Assembly (NCBI RefSeq): GCF_900890705.1
Contig: NZ_CAAHFH010000002.1
Span: forward strand, 2,303,458 to 2,367,457
Reading direction: 5' to 3'
From: Pontiella sulfatireligans
GTDB lineage: Bacteria; Verrucomicrobiota; Kiritimatiellia; Kiritimatiellales; Pontiellaceae
Length of the DNA: 64,000 nt
The notes under the pieces were generated by a model that was not told the origin of the DNA, searched no databases, and saw nothing but the letters and a program-made list of their open reading frames with translations. This document shows, one piece after another, positions 17,302-25,789 of the stretch. The position numbers and the translations under genes are program-made. Position 1 is the stretch's first letter. Every line of letters starts with the position of its first letter.

Positions 17302-18615
17302 TCAGCTTGGCTGCTCCCGCTGCGGATTTCGGGCGCGGGCGGCGACGCCGAGGAGGGCGAGGGCGGCGAGGAGGCTGGCGAGGTTGCCGATGGCGTAGCT
17401 GCCGGTGAGTTTGAGGATGGTGCTGTAGAGCGCGGGGCCGATGGAGCTGAAGATCACCATGAAAGTCATGCAGAGCCCGCTAATGGCGCCGAGGTGTTCG
17501 CGCCCGTAGTAGCGCGGCCATGTGACGCTCATCAGAATTCCAAACAGGCCGTTGGCGACTCCGCCCCCCACGATCAGGCAGGCGACCGGCCAGCCGGGGG
17601 CAAGGCGAGAGAGGCCGAAGAGGTTGACGGCCATGGCCAGCAGCATGGCGACGAGGAACCAGCGCAGCTGGGTGCGGTCGCTCAGCCAGCCCCCAAGCAG
17701 GGTGACGGCGATGGAGATGAACGCGATCGGCGGAAAGATTTCGAACCCTTTCGAGCCGTTCATGCCGGCGAGGTTGAAGATGGATTCGATGTGGAACGTG
17801 ACGGCGGTGAGCACCAGCGCCTGCAGCGACATGGTGAGGGTGAACGCCCAGAACGGCAGCGTGCGCCGCGTCTCGGCCAAGGTGAATTGATGGAAGGTTT
17901 CCGTTTTGTCCCGATCATTAGAACTGTGCGCCTTGCCGTCGGGAATAAGACCGGAGGCTTCGGGGTTGTCGCGAAAGAAGAGGAGCAGGAGCGGTGCGAA
18001 AACGAGGACGAGCAAGATGCCTAGCAGAAGCCACGTTCCCGACCAGCCCCGTTCGGCGATCATCCCGCTGAAGAGGGTCGGGGTATACGAAAAGCCGAAC
18101 GAGACGGCCGCGCCGCTGATGCCGCTCGCCAGTCCGCGGTGGTGGTTGAACCATTTCATGACCATGTTGCGCGATGCCATGGTCAGAATGCCCTGTCCGC
18201 TGAGGCGCAGCAACAGGAACAGCAGGGAAAGCAGGCCGATTACGGCGACGTGCTCTGGCATCAGCTTGGCCAGCTGCGTCGCGAAGCGTCCGGTTTGGCT
18301 CAGCAACAGCAGAACGATGCCCAAGGCAGCGCACGAGCCGAAGCCCATCCAGCGCGCCCCGATGCGGTCGAACAATTTTCCGGCGGGCGTGAGCAGGAAG
18401 GAGCTGGCGAGCGTGCCGAACATGTAGGCGCCGCTAATCTGCATGCGGCTGATGCCCAGCCCCTCGATCAGCGGCTCGATGAAGGCCGATACGCCGGTGG
18501 TTTGGCCCGGCACGCTGAGAACCACGCCGACCACGCCCCAAAACAAAATCACCCAGCCGTAGAAGAACGGCCAGCGCGCGGGGTTGAATGGGATCTGTTC
18601 AAGTGGTCTCTTCAT
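17302..18615 (-). CDS. Major facilitator superfamily transporter
   Basis: 437-residue inner-membrane carrier with 12 predicted helices. ATG 18615 begins MKRPLEQIPFNPARWPFFYG, just before helix 1. The loop between helices 2 and 3 reads GKLFDRIGARWMG, the MFS signature, and the equivalent loop in the second half reads GGWLSDRTQLRW. The YGWVILFWG opening and the general shape recall the oxalate/formate and monocarboxylate branch, so an organic-acid substrate is a reasonable guess only. The promoter region contains a hairpin repeat at 18648. Confidence 0.88.
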   Translation of the reverse strand: MKRPLEQIPFNPARWPFFYGWVILFWGVVGVVLSVPGQTTGVSAFIEPLIEGLGISRMQISGAYMFGTLASSFLLTPAGKLFDRIGARWMGFGSCAALGIVLLLLSQTGRFATQLAKLMPEHVAVIGLLSLLFLLLRLSGQGILTMASRNMVMKWFNHHRGLASGISGAAVSFGFSYTPTLFSGMIAERGWSGTWLLLGILLVLVFAPLLLLFFRDNPEASGLIPDGKAHSSNDRDKTETFHQFTLAETRRTLPFWAFTLTMSLQALVLTAVTFHIESIFNLAGMNGSKGFEIFPPIAFISIAVTLLGGWLSDRTQLRWFLVAMLLAMAVNLFGLSRLAPGWPVACLIVGGGVANGLFGILMSVTWPRYYGREHLGAISGLCMTFMVIFSSIGPALYSTILKLTGSYAIGNLASLLAALALLGVAARARNPQREQPS

Positions 18616-18647
18616 GGATTTGGATGCTCTGCCGCTGAGTGGTCGGT

Positions 18648-18708
18648 CAGAATGATTATGGACAGAATAATTTGCAGTGCAACCGTTCAGGAAAATCATT
18701 CTGTCCAT
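18648..18708. repeat. GGCAGAATAATT-type inverted repeat, copy 2
   Basis: ATGGACAGAATAATTT at 18658-18673 is mirrored by AAAATCATTCTGTCCAT at 18692-18708. The words match those at 8920-8999 with GGACAG in place of GGCAG. It lies between the divergent MFS and antitoxin genes. Confidence 0.65.
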
Positions 18709-18739
18709 GTAAGAACCTCCCAGAGAGGAGAAAAAAAGC

Positions 18740-18771
18740 TTGAAAGCCATATGGCATAATGTATAGTGCCA
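18740..18771 (+). promoter_or_regulatory. Promoter and palindromic operator of the Xre/RES toxin-antitoxin operon
   Basis: TTGAAA (18740-18745) and TATAGT (18762-18767) are 16 bp apart. The inverted repeat TGGCA-N10-TGCCA (18752-18756, 18767-18771) covers the -10 box, which is where an autorepressing antitoxin of this type would bind. Confidence 0.65.
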
Positions 18772-18794
18772 AATGACAAGAGAAGGAGAGTCCG

Positions 18795-19313
18795 GTGAAA
18801 ACAGAAACAAAGATTCAGAAAACAGGATATGTGTGGGAAGCAAAAGAGGTCGCCGTGAAAGAAGCCACATTGAAATACGAGGTGTCTCTGAGCGTTCTCG
18901 AGCACGAAAAGCCGGAGCTCAAGGTCATCGTCTTCAAGTCCAACGACGTGATGGAGCAAGTGGCCGAACTGAAGGAAGGGCTGCCCTCCGGGATTGTGGA
19001 CGCACTGGGCCGGGAGCTGGAGATCAGCCGAAAAGAGCTGGCCAAAATGGCCGGTGTGGCTGAGCGGACGCTGATCCGCAAGATCCAAGACGGCCGGCTG
19101 ACCGCCGACCAATCTGAACGAATGGCGCGCATTGCACGGCTGCTGGCCCGGGCCATCGAGGTGTTGGGGAATAAGGAACGAGCGCTGCGCTGGCTCAAGG
19201 CGCCCCGCTCCTATTTTGACGGAAGGCCCCCGCTTGATTTTGCAGATACCGAGCTGGGCAGCCAAGAGGTGTTCAATCTGTTGGGCCGGATTGAGTACGG
19301 AGTTTTCTCCTGA
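18795..19313 (+). CDS. Xre/MbcA/ParS-family antitoxin
   Basis: 172-residue antitoxin expected to bind and neutralise the RES toxin encoded next and to repress their shared promoter. GTG 18795 has AAGGAGAG 5-12 bp upstream. Residues 75-100 form a helix-turn-helix (LEISRKELAKMAGVAERTLI), and the C-terminal part is the DUF2384 domain ending RALRWLKAPRSYFDGRPPLD, the segment that normally contacts the toxin. The first 60 residues form an extra strand-rich region, so the protein is somewhat longer than usual for these antitoxins. Its TGA overlaps the toxin ATG by one base. Confidence 0.85.
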   Translation: MKTETKIQKTGYVWEAKEVAVKEATLKYEVSLSVLEHEKPELKVIVFKSNDVMEQVAELKEGLPSGIVDALGRELEISRKELAKMAGVAERTLIRKIQDGRLTADQSERMARIARLLARAIEVLGNKERALRWLKAPRSYFDGRPPLDFADTELGSQEVFNLLGRIEYGVFS

Positions 19314-19774
19314 TGCAAACGGCTTGGCGCATCGTCAAGCCGCGTCGCGTGGCCGACGCTTTTTCGGGGGAGGGCGCGCGGCTCTTCGGCGGCCGGTGGA
19401 ACTCCATCGGAAGACCAGTGGTGTATGCCGCCGAATCAAAGGCGTTGGCGGCCTTGGAAATACTGGTGCACATAATCGACGACAGTTTGATGGATGAATA
19501 TTTGTGCATTCCTGTTCGCTTCGATCCCCGGCTTGCGAAGCTTCTCGATCTGAAATCATTGCCCGACGACTGGCGCAAGACGCCTCCCGGCGCTTCCACG
19601 CAAGGCTTGGGCGATGCATGGGTGGCGGACAATCTTTCGGTTGTTCTGGAAGTGCCCAGCGTACTGATCCCCGGCGAAAGCAATTATCTGATCAATCCGC
19701 GCCATCCGAACTTTGGAAAACTGCAGGTCGGAGCACCGGAGCCCTTCGAGTTCGATCCGCGTTTGATGAGATAG
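19313..19774 (+). CDS. RES-domain toxin (NAD+-degrading type)
   Basis: 153-residue partner of the Xre antitoxin. The RES family depletes NAD+ and arrests growth. The sequence has the family order: an early Arg in AWRIVKPRR, GARLFGGRWNSIGRPVVYAA, ESKALAALEILVH with the conserved Ser and Glu, and a late LVVLEVPSVLIP-like strand (here SVVLEVPSVLIPGES) before NYLINPRHP. Length is normal and no disabling change is visible. ATG overlaps the antitoxin stop by one base, the usual antitoxin-first arrangement. Confidence 0.85.
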   Translation: MQTAWRIVKPRRVADAFSGEGARLFGGRWNSIGRPVVYAAESKALAALEILVHIIDDSLMDEYLCIPVRFDPRLAKLLDLKSLPDDWRKTPPGASTQGLGDAWVADNLSVVLEVPSVLIPGESNYLINPRHPNFGKLQVGAPEPFEFDPRLMR

Positions 19775-19780
19775 GCTTTA

Positions 19781-19865
19781 TTTGTTGGATTGATGGATTG
19801 TTGAAATCCGAGGCCGGCAGGGGTTTTCCCTGCGCACCGTCTAATCATCCAGCAATCCTCCAAAC
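19781..19865. repeat. TGGATTGATGGATTG-type inverted repeat
   Basis: A TTGTTGGATTGATGGATTG block (19781-19800) is mirrored by AATCATCCAGCAATCCTCCA (19843-19862). An inner perfect hairpin GCAGGG-GTTTT-CCCTGC lies at 19816-19832. It follows the toxin stop closely and may end the transcript. Confidence 0.5.
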
Positions 19866-20067
19866 CATTCGCAATCAGGCGATTTCTTTGCCTCTGTATG
19901 CCGTTTGGCGATGGGCGCTTTTCGCCTTGCCGCTGTTCCGGCGACGTCTTGGCCATTGCCTGTTTGGCGGCTCTCGTCCCTATTGATTATTTCATTGGAG
20001 CGGCTGCGCGGGCCAGATGGTGAAAGTGACTTTAATAGTAAAAAATACTAAAAAATAATTTTTGCGG
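19866..20067. other. Intergenic region with no recognisable gene
   Basis: Between the toxin-associated repeat and the promoter of the hybrid kinase. No open frame has both a ribosome-binding site and protein-like composition. The right end (20028-20060) is A/T-rich with repeated AATACTAAAAAATA words. Confidence 0.5.
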
Positions 20068-20096
20068 TAGACACGCCAGAGGCAAATAAATATATT
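20068..20096 (+). promoter_or_regulatory. Sigma70-type promoter of the HTH-hybrid kinase operon
   Basis: TAGACA (20068-20073) and TATATT (20091-20096) with a 17-bp spacer, each five of six to consensus. The predicted transcript would start at about 20103, inside the iteron array. Confidence 0.6.
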
Positions 20097-20099
20097 AAG

Positions 20100-20142
20100 C
20101 CTGTAATTATTACCTGTAATTATTACCTGTAATTACTACAGG
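20100..20142 (+). repeat. Three 13-bp iterons and a palindrome at the transcription start
   Basis: CCTGTAATTATTA at 20100-20112 and 20113-20125, then CCTGTAATTACTA at 20126-20138. The last copy runs into the palindrome CCTGTA-ATTAC-TACAGG (20126-20142). Direct repeats ending in a dyad at the transcription start are typical of repressor or activator binding sites. Confidence 0.75.
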
Positions 20143-20263
20143 GCATAATTACTTGCAGTAATCAGGCGATTGCCGCGGGGAAGTGCCTTCGGTTTCTGGC
20201 AACGTAAGGATAGCGGGGAAAGCAAAGCGGGGTTGGAGCATCAACCCGCTGGGGGAAACAAAT

Positions 20264-23200
20264 ATGTTGCATGAATTTCAGGCGAAATACACAATCAGCA
20301 ACGGTCTGGCCGCTGAGCTGTGCAGTTGTTCGGTGGCGACGATCCAAAAGTGGCGAAACGGCAGCGTTTTTATGCCGAGCAGTACGCAGAAGCTGTTGAT
20401 TTTGGTGGATATGATTTATGCTGGGAACCGGAGCGGCCTGGTTGAGTTTATCGAAAAAACCCGGAATATGGGCACCCCCGATGCGGATGGACAGCTTAGG
20501 AAGCTTAATCAATCTGCCGATCACGCGCTGGAGGTGATCCGTTCTCAGGAATACCGCAAAGTCCGGCAGGAATCGGAATACTACCGGCTCATGATCGAAA
20601 CCCAAGAGGATGCGGTGTGCCGCTGGCGACCCGACACCACTCTAACCTATGTCAATAAAGCGCTATGCGAAAAATTCAAAGGACCCACGCACGATTTGAT
20701 CGATGCGCAGTGGCTGAGCTTTGTTCCGGAAGAGGAGCGGAGTGCCGTGCAGGAACAGATTGTAAGCGCAAGAGTGAGTGGTAAACCGTTTCGGCATGCA
20801 TTCAGCCTTATAAATGCCCAAGGGGAAAGGTTCGATACGAATTGGACCATTGTGCCGGTGTTGGGCGATGAGGGAGGCGTGGTTGAGTTCCATTCGGTCG
20901 GTCGCGATATTACTGCCGAGCGGCTGGCCTCCACCATGCAGGAGGCGTTGCTGGGGAAAGTTGAGGCAATTTATGCCGCCATACCCGATATGCTGATGGT
21001 GATGCGGCCGGACGGAACCATTGAGGATGTTAATCCGTCGCTCGAGCGGGAGCTCGGCTGCACCCGTGCCGATGTGATTGGACTGCCGCTCATGTCTCTT
21101 TGTCCGGATAATGCAAAAGCGGGAGCCCTCAGCATTTTGCGGGAAGCGGAAAAGGGAGGCTACGGCAATTTCACCTTGAGCGTGCAGCGCCGGAATGGGG
21201 AGGTGATTGATGCCGAGATCGCCACTTCGCCTGTATCGTGGGGCGGGGCGGATTTGATCGTGGGCATTATGCGGAATGTTGGCATTGTGAAAGCCGATTG
21301 CGAAATTGTCGCGCGCAAATTGCAGTACGACCGCGTATTGCGCAATTTGTCCGCCAAGTCGTTGAGGGCGACCCCGGGAGATCTGGACGAGATTCTCGAC
21401 CACACCCTCTTGAAGATCGGACAGACGGCCGGGGTTGATCAGGTTTTTCTCTTTCAGTTGGACAAAGACCGTCGATGTGTCAGCATCACGCATGAGTGGT
21501 GCTCGGCGGGACAGGCTTCTATTGCGAGCCGCTATCAGGAAGTTCTCGTGTCGGAGTTTTTGTGGTGGATGGAAGAACTGCGGAACCGCCGGACAATCGT
21601 GATCCACGATGTGCTCGAGATGCCGCCGGAAGCGGAGGCCGAGCAACGTGTGCTTCAGGCGCAAGGCATTAGGGCTCTGCTGGCTGCGCCGATTGCCGAA
21701 CAAGGCAGTCTGGCCGGTTTTGTTGTGCTGGGCAACTTGCGCTCCCCGCGCTCATGGCATCGAAACGACAGGCAAATGCTGCGCACCGCATCCGACCTGA
21801 TCTGGCTGACCATGGTGCGTTGTCAGCAGGATGTCCGCTTGCAGGCTTCGCACTCCGAGTTTGAGCAGGCCTTGCGCGGTGCCGATCTCGGCTTTTGGTG
21901 GTGGCGCATTCCTTCCGGCGAGGTGCAGTTCAATGGGCAGTATTGCTCCATGCTGGGTTATGGCTCTGACGAGCTGGAGTCCAGCCCGGAGACCTGGAGA
22001 CGGCTGATCCATCCTGATGATTATTATTCGGTTCTGGAACGGCTCACCCAGTATGTGCGCGGGACATCGTCTGCCGAGGCTTACGAGTCCGAGTTTCGAA
22101 TGCGCCACAAGGATGGCGGTTGGATATGGGTTCTTAGCCGTGGAAGAATCGTGGAACGCGACGCCTTCGACAATGCGGAGCGCCTGGTCGGAACGCACCT
22201 AAACATTACGAAGCTTAAGGAGGCGGAGCTGCAAATGCGGCAGGCCAAGAGGCTGGCGGAAAGCGTCACGTTGGCCAAGGCCGAGTTTTTGTCCAACGTT
22301 AGCCACGAGCTGCGTACTCCGATGAACTCGATTATCGGCATGGCGCAAATGCTTCAGTTGGAGCTGCAGGATCCGGAGCTGAGCGAGATGGCCGATACGA
22401 TCCTCAAGAGCAGCGACGACATGATGAAGCTGATCGTCCACCTGCTGGATACCGCCCAACTGGTCTGCGGAAAAGCAAAGGCATCCTGCAGGGAGATGGA
22501 TTTACGGCAGGTGATCGATGGCCTCATGGGCTCCTCCTGTCGGGAGGCGAAGAGCAAGCACCTCCGGTTGACTTGCATCCATGCGAGCGGCTTGCCGGAC
22601 CGCATCTTGTCCGATGAGGGGTGCATCCGCCAGGTTCTGACCAGCCTCATCGAAAATGCGATAAAGTTTACGCTCAGCGGGTTTGTCAGCATTAGGACGT
22701 TCTATCGGCCGACTTCGGCGGAAAGCGGGATTCTAACGCTGTGTGTGCGGGATTCTGGGATCGGCATTCCAGAGGACAAGCAGGCCGATGTTTTCGGTCC
22801 ATTTGTGCAGGCCGATGGATCGTCCACCCGCCGATTCAGGGGGTGCGGGTTGGGGTTGGTCAAGGTGCAAAAGCTGGTTCGTATGATGGGCGGCGAGCTG
22901 CAGGTTAGGAGCCAGGTGCAGAAGGGAACCCTTTTTGCTGTGCGCCTGCCGGTCTCGGTGCCGCCGGCGCATCATCCGAAAGGGGAGGGCCTGCCGCGCG
23001 TTTTGATCGTCGAAGACGATCGGCTGAACCAACTGGTGCTGGATAAAATGCTGCGGCGGCTTGGATGCCTCACCACGATTTCGAGCAACGGGGTGGAGGC
23101 CGTGGACGCGGCTGAACGCGGCTCTTACGACATGATTTTCATGGATATTGAAATGCCGGTCATGAGCGGTCTCGACGCGACTCAGAGCATCCGCCGAAGA

Positions 23201-23380
23201 GAGCACGAAAGAAAGATGCCCCGCTCGGTGATTTGCGCGGTGACGGCCTATGCCATGCCTGGGGACCGCGAAAAATATTTGGCCGCCGGAATGGACGCGT
23301 ATGTGCCCAAGCCGATCAAGATCAATGCGATCAGGAATGTGTTGCAAGAACACGTCAAGGGCTTGGCTTCCGGTGTTTAG
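20264..23380 (+). CDS. Hybrid sensor histidine kinase with N-terminal HTH-like domain
   Basis: Cytoplasmic hybrid kinase of 1038 residues; ATG 20264 follows GGGGGAAA. Residues 1-60 look like a helix-turn-helix (GLAAELCSCSVATIQKWRNG). Then come two PAS domains (about 105-225 and 235-345), a GAF domain (about 375-525), and a further PAS/PAC module (540-655). The DHp helix has NVSHELRTPMNSIIG with H681 as acceptor, and the HATPase domain shows the N-box IENAIKF, DSGIGIP and GCGLGLVKV. The receiver has acceptor D961 in IFMDIEMPVM and the later Lys in VPKPIK. No membrane segments are seen. The next gene starts 34 bp later and encodes a kinase-like protein without an ATPase domain, so the two probably function together. 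Confidence 0.88.
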   Translation: MLHEFQAKYTISNGLAAELCSCSVATIQKWRNGSVFMPSSTQKLLILVDMIYAGNRSGLVEFIEKTRNMGTPDADGQLRKLNQSADHALEVIRSQEYRKVRQESEYYRLMIETQEDAVCRWRPDTTLTYVNKALCEKFKGPTHDLIDAQWLSFVPEEERSAVQEQIVSARVSGKPFRHAFSLINAQGERFDTNWTIVPVLGDEGGVVEFHSVGRDITAERLASTMQEALLGKVEAIYAAIPDMLMVMRPDGTIEDVNPSLERELGCTRADVIGLPLMSLCPDNAKAGALSILREAEKGGYGNFTLSVQRRNGEVIDAEIATSPVSWGGADLIVGIMRNVGIVKADCEIVARKLQYDRVLRNLSAKSLRATPGDLDEILDHTLLKIGQTAGVDQVFLFQLDKDRRCVSITHEWCSAGQASIASRYQEVLVSEFLWWMEELRNRRTIVIHDVLEMPPEAEAEQRVLQAQGIRALLAAPIAEQGSLAGFVVLGNLRSPRSWHRNDRQMLRTASDLIWLTMVRCQQDVRLQASHSEFEQALRGADLGFWWWRIPSGEVQFNGQYCSMLGYGSDELESSPETWRRLIHPDDYYSVLERLTQYVRGTSSAEAYESEFRMRHKDGGWIWVLSRGRIVERDAFDNAERLVGTHLNITKLKEAELQMRQAKRLAESVTLAKAEFLSNVSHELRTPMNSIIGMAQMLQLELQDPELSEMADTILKSSDDMMKLIVHLLDTAQLVCGKAKASCREMDLRQVIDGLMGSSCREAKSKHLRLTCIHASGLPDRILSDEGCIRQVLTSLIENAIKFTLSGFVSIRTFYRPTSAESGILTLCVRDSGIGIPEDKQADVFGPFVQADGSSTRRFRGCGLGLVKVQKLVRMMGGELQVRSQVQKGTLFAVRLPVSVPPAHHPKGEGLPRVLIVEDDRLNQLVLDKMLRRLGCLTTISSNGVEAVDAAERGSYDMIFMDIEMPVMSGLDATQSIRRREHERKMPRSVICAVTAYAMPGDREKYLAAGMDAYVPKPIKINAIRNVLQEHVKGLASGV

Positions 23381-23414
23381 AAGCCGAACGACCTTGCGCG
23401 GAGAGAGAGGACCG

Positions 23415-24134
23415 GTGAAAAAAAGACCCTTTGCTGCGCCCTTGAGTGCGCACAACGCACGCCGCCAGGCCAAGATTGCGATCATGCTGATGGCGGTTGT
23501 TCCTGCGCTTTCTTCGTTTTACGTCGGCTCGATACGGAGCCGCCAGGCCGAGGGGTTGGCGTTTTATGCGGAGCTCATTGTTTTGTTCTGCACGCTTATG
23601 GCCGCCGTTGCCGGCTACCGGATTCTCCGGAAATATCCGGAAAGCATCATTAAGCTGCGTCGCTATGTTATGGAGGTTGCTACTGGAGTGTTGCCGGAAA
23701 AGATCTCTTTGGATCAAGCGGGGAAAAGCGATGACCTCAAATACATCGAGCAGGGTTTTAACGTTATTGTTCGTGAGATGGAAAATCGAATCAAATTTGT
23801 CGAGGAGCGCTTGTCCGTTGAAGCGGGGCTGCGCAAAGCGCTTGAGCAGCGGCATCAGACGCTGCTGCAGGCCGAGCGTCACCGGGTTATGGTTCAAAGT
23901 CTTGGCGCGGCCTGCCATCATCTTGGGCAGCCGGCCACCAACCTTGGGATGTTGCTTTTTCTAATGAAAGAAAGGGCGCAAACGAATGAGGAGATGGATG
24001 AAATCGACGCCGGCATCCGGGAGGTGGAGGCAATAAGTGCCGTGCTGCAAAAGCTTCGGGAGGTCAATGAGTTTCATACGGAGCCCTACATTTGCGGGCA
24101 GGCTTGCGATGAAAATCAGATTCTCGCTATTTAA
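23415..24134 (+). CDS. Membrane protein with histidine-kinase dimerisation domain but no ATPase domain
   Basis: 239 residues from GTG 23415, which has GAGAGAGAGG upstream. Two membrane helices (about residues 22-66) are joined by a short loop (SIRSRQ). A linker follows with a HAMP-like look and a coiled coil. Residues 165-215 match a kinase DHp domain: SLGAACHHLGQPATNLGMLL, with the second His of the HH pair at the acceptor position. The protein ends about 50 residues later and has no N, G1 or G2 box, so it cannot bind ATP itself. It could be phosphorylated by, or form heterodimers with, the upstream hybrid kinase. A recent C-terminal truncation is the alternative. Confidence 0.72.
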   Translation: MKKRPFAAPLSAHNARRQAKIAIMLMAVVPALSSFYVGSIRSRQAEGLAFYAELIVLFCTLMAAVAGYRILRKYPESIIKLRRYVMEVATGVLPEKISLDQAGKSDDLKYIEQGFNVIVREMENRIKFVEERLSVEAGLRKALEQRHQTLLQAERHRVMVQSLGAACHHLGQPATNLGMLLFLMKERAQTNEEMDEIDAGIREVEAISAVLQKLREVNEFHTEPYICGQACDENQILAI

Positions 24135-24224
24135 GCGGCGCTTCATTTCGCAGGCGGGATTTCGGCAGACTTGATTCTCAGCATTTGAGGGCCGCGCAAT
24201 AAAAGGAAAAAACAAAAGGTTGGA

Positions 24225-25547
24225 ATGAACTATTTATTATTTAAGAGCCGGGTGCCGGCTGGGTTGGTATTGCTCGGGCTGCTGGAACTATTTTTGTTGC
24301 TGGTTTATGGATATTTTGCGCAAGACATGAACGAGGCCGACGGTGTTCCCGGCGGGATGGTCCTTGCGAAAATCGCGCTGCTGCTCGTCGGCCTGGGCTG
24401 GAGCGGTCTGTTCCTCCTGTATCTGTTTGGTTTTCGATGGCTGGGCATCAACCGTGAGCGGTGGGGCAACGGCAGAGCGATGACGCACAGGGATGGCTGT
24501 CCTTCTTCGGATCACTCCGCTCTTGGGTATGGAGTTCCCGGGGTGTTTCCCGTCGCAATTGGGTTGGCGATGGCCGCTCTTGGCACCGCGGTTTTTCTGT
24601 CGCAGCGAGCGCCTTCTCCATTCGATTTTGTTGAGAGCGGTTCGTTTAGCCAGATGGAGGCTTTACTGAGGGCGGATGCCGCTTCGGTCCGCTGGCGAAA
24701 CGGAAGGGGGATGACGTTGCTGATGGCGGCGGCGGAGGCGGGGCGCATGGATCTGGTTGCAGGGCTTGTTCGGCTGGGCCGCGACGTGAACGCGACTGAT
24801 CGCAATGGGCGAACAGCGCTGGCTTATGCCATTGAGGCACCCGATGTGACCGGGCTCCTGCTTCAAAAGGGGGCGAAAGTGAACCACGTTGACGAAACGG
24901 GGGAAGCGCCCCTCCACCTTGCAATAGGCCGGCAAAGCAAAGCCGTCGTCAGGTTGCTGCTGGAATACGGGGCCTATGCTAATAGGCATGACGGGGAGGG
25001 GAATGACTCCTTATCGATGGCGGTGAAAAGCGGATTGGAAGTGGTGGATTTGCTTCTTGTTCATGGAGCAAACCCCGACTTTGCCGATCGAGCCGGGGAA
25101 ACGGCGCTCCATCATGCGGCGAAGGCCGATAACCTCGCCGCGGCGCAGGCCTTGATCGCTGCCGGCGCTGACGCGACCCGTGTATCCATGCAAGGCTGGA
25201 CTCCATTGCATGAGGCGGCGATGAACGGATCGCTTCTGGTGGCTGCTGTCTTGTTGAAATCCGGGGTGGACGTGGACATCGCAAACCAGCGTTCCGTGAC
25301 CCCTCTTGGCTGCGCCGTTTATAATGATGACAAAGTCATGGTTGATTTCCTGCTGGGCCAGGGGGCGGATGTCAACAAGCGCGGCAACTTGGGGGAGACC
25401 TATTTGCACATGGCGATTGCGGGGCACAAGTATGGCAGCATCGCCGCGCTGACGAAGGGCGGGGCAGATCCTGATATTACCAACGATGCGGGGCTTACGG
25501 CCAGAAAAATGGCGCAGACCGAAGAGCTGCGGTTATCTTTGAAATAG
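24225..25547 (+). CDS. Membrane-anchored ankyrin-repeat protein
   Basis: 440 residues. Helices at about 10-32, 44-68 and 103-121 anchor the N-terminal part. From residue 140 to the end about eight ankyrin repeats follow, with recognisable units such as GRTALAYAIEAPDVTGLLL, GEAPLHLAIGRQSKAVVRL, GETALHHAAKADNLAAAQAL and GWTPLHEAAMNG. Ankyrin arrays bind other proteins and have no catalytic role. It lies 90 bp after the DHp-only protein on the same strand and could be its partner or a separate transcript. The array is regular to the last repeat, so it does not look truncated. Confidence 0.85.
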   Translation: MNYLLFKSRVPAGLVLLGLLELFLLLVYGYFAQDMNEADGVPGGMVLAKIALLLVGLGWSGLFLLYLFGFRWLGINRERWGNGRAMTHRDGCPSSDHSALGYGVPGVFPVAIGLAMAALGTAVFLSQRAPSPFDFVESGSFSQMEALLRADAASVRWRNGRGMTLLMAAAEAGRMDLVAGLVRLGRDVNATDRNGRTALAYAIEAPDVTGLLLQKGAKVNHVDETGEAPLHLAIGRQSKAVVRLLLEYGAYANRHDGEGNDSLSMAVKSGLEVVDLLLVHGANPDFADRAGETALHHAAKADNLAAAQALIAAGADATRVSMQGWTPLHEAAMNGSLLVAAVLLKSGVDVDIANQRSVTPLGCAVYNDDKVMVDFLLGQGADVNKRGNLGETYLHMAIAGHKYGSIAALTKGGADPDITNDAGLTARKMAQTEELRLSLK

Positions 25548-25592
25548 GGTTTCCGGGGGCTTCCGGGCGTAAACATTTGCAGGCAAACGGGG

Positions 25593-25620
25593 TTGACTCG
25601 CCGGAGCGATTCTATATAAA
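25593..25620 (+). promoter_or_regulatory. Promoter of rpsD
   Basis: TTGACT (25593-25598) and TATAAA (25615-25620) with a 16-bp spacer, close to sigma70 consensus. The predicted leader before rpsD is about 160 nt. Confidence 0.7.
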
Positions 25621-25632
25621 TGCCCGCTTGTT

Positions 25633-25747
25633 TTCCCGTAAAACGGAATCCTGACCGAAGGATCATCGCCAAAGAAACAAATACCGCGTGGTGCGGGGCG
25701 AGCGCCCGGATTCGAAACAATCCAAACGGGCGGCCGGTACAGCCGGC
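25633..25747 (+). promoter_or_regulatory. Structured 5' leader of rpsD, candidate S4 autoregulatory element
   Basis: Successive hairpins can be drawn by eye: TTCCCGT/ACGGAA (25633-25648), ATCCT/AGGAT (25648-25663), CCGC/GCGG (25684-25696), a long stem GCCCGGATT with AATCC and CGGGC (25704-25731), and GCCGG/CCGGC (25733-25747). Ribosomal protein S4 represses its own mRNA in other bacteria by binding a leader fold; this layout would suit that but matches no model that can be checked here. Confidence 0.4.
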
Positions 25748-25789
25748 TTAATTTGCAGGGATGCACACGGGAATCAGAAAGGAATAGAA

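Noticed and set aside
19684-19956. 90-codon minus-strand frame after the RES toxin
   Set aside because: Covers the repeat and part of the toxin; no start signal or domain.
20100-20142. CRISPR array or replication origin
   Set aside because: Repeats are 13 bp with no spacers, and no cas, dnaA, rep or DnaA-box cluster adjoins; regulatory iterons fit better.
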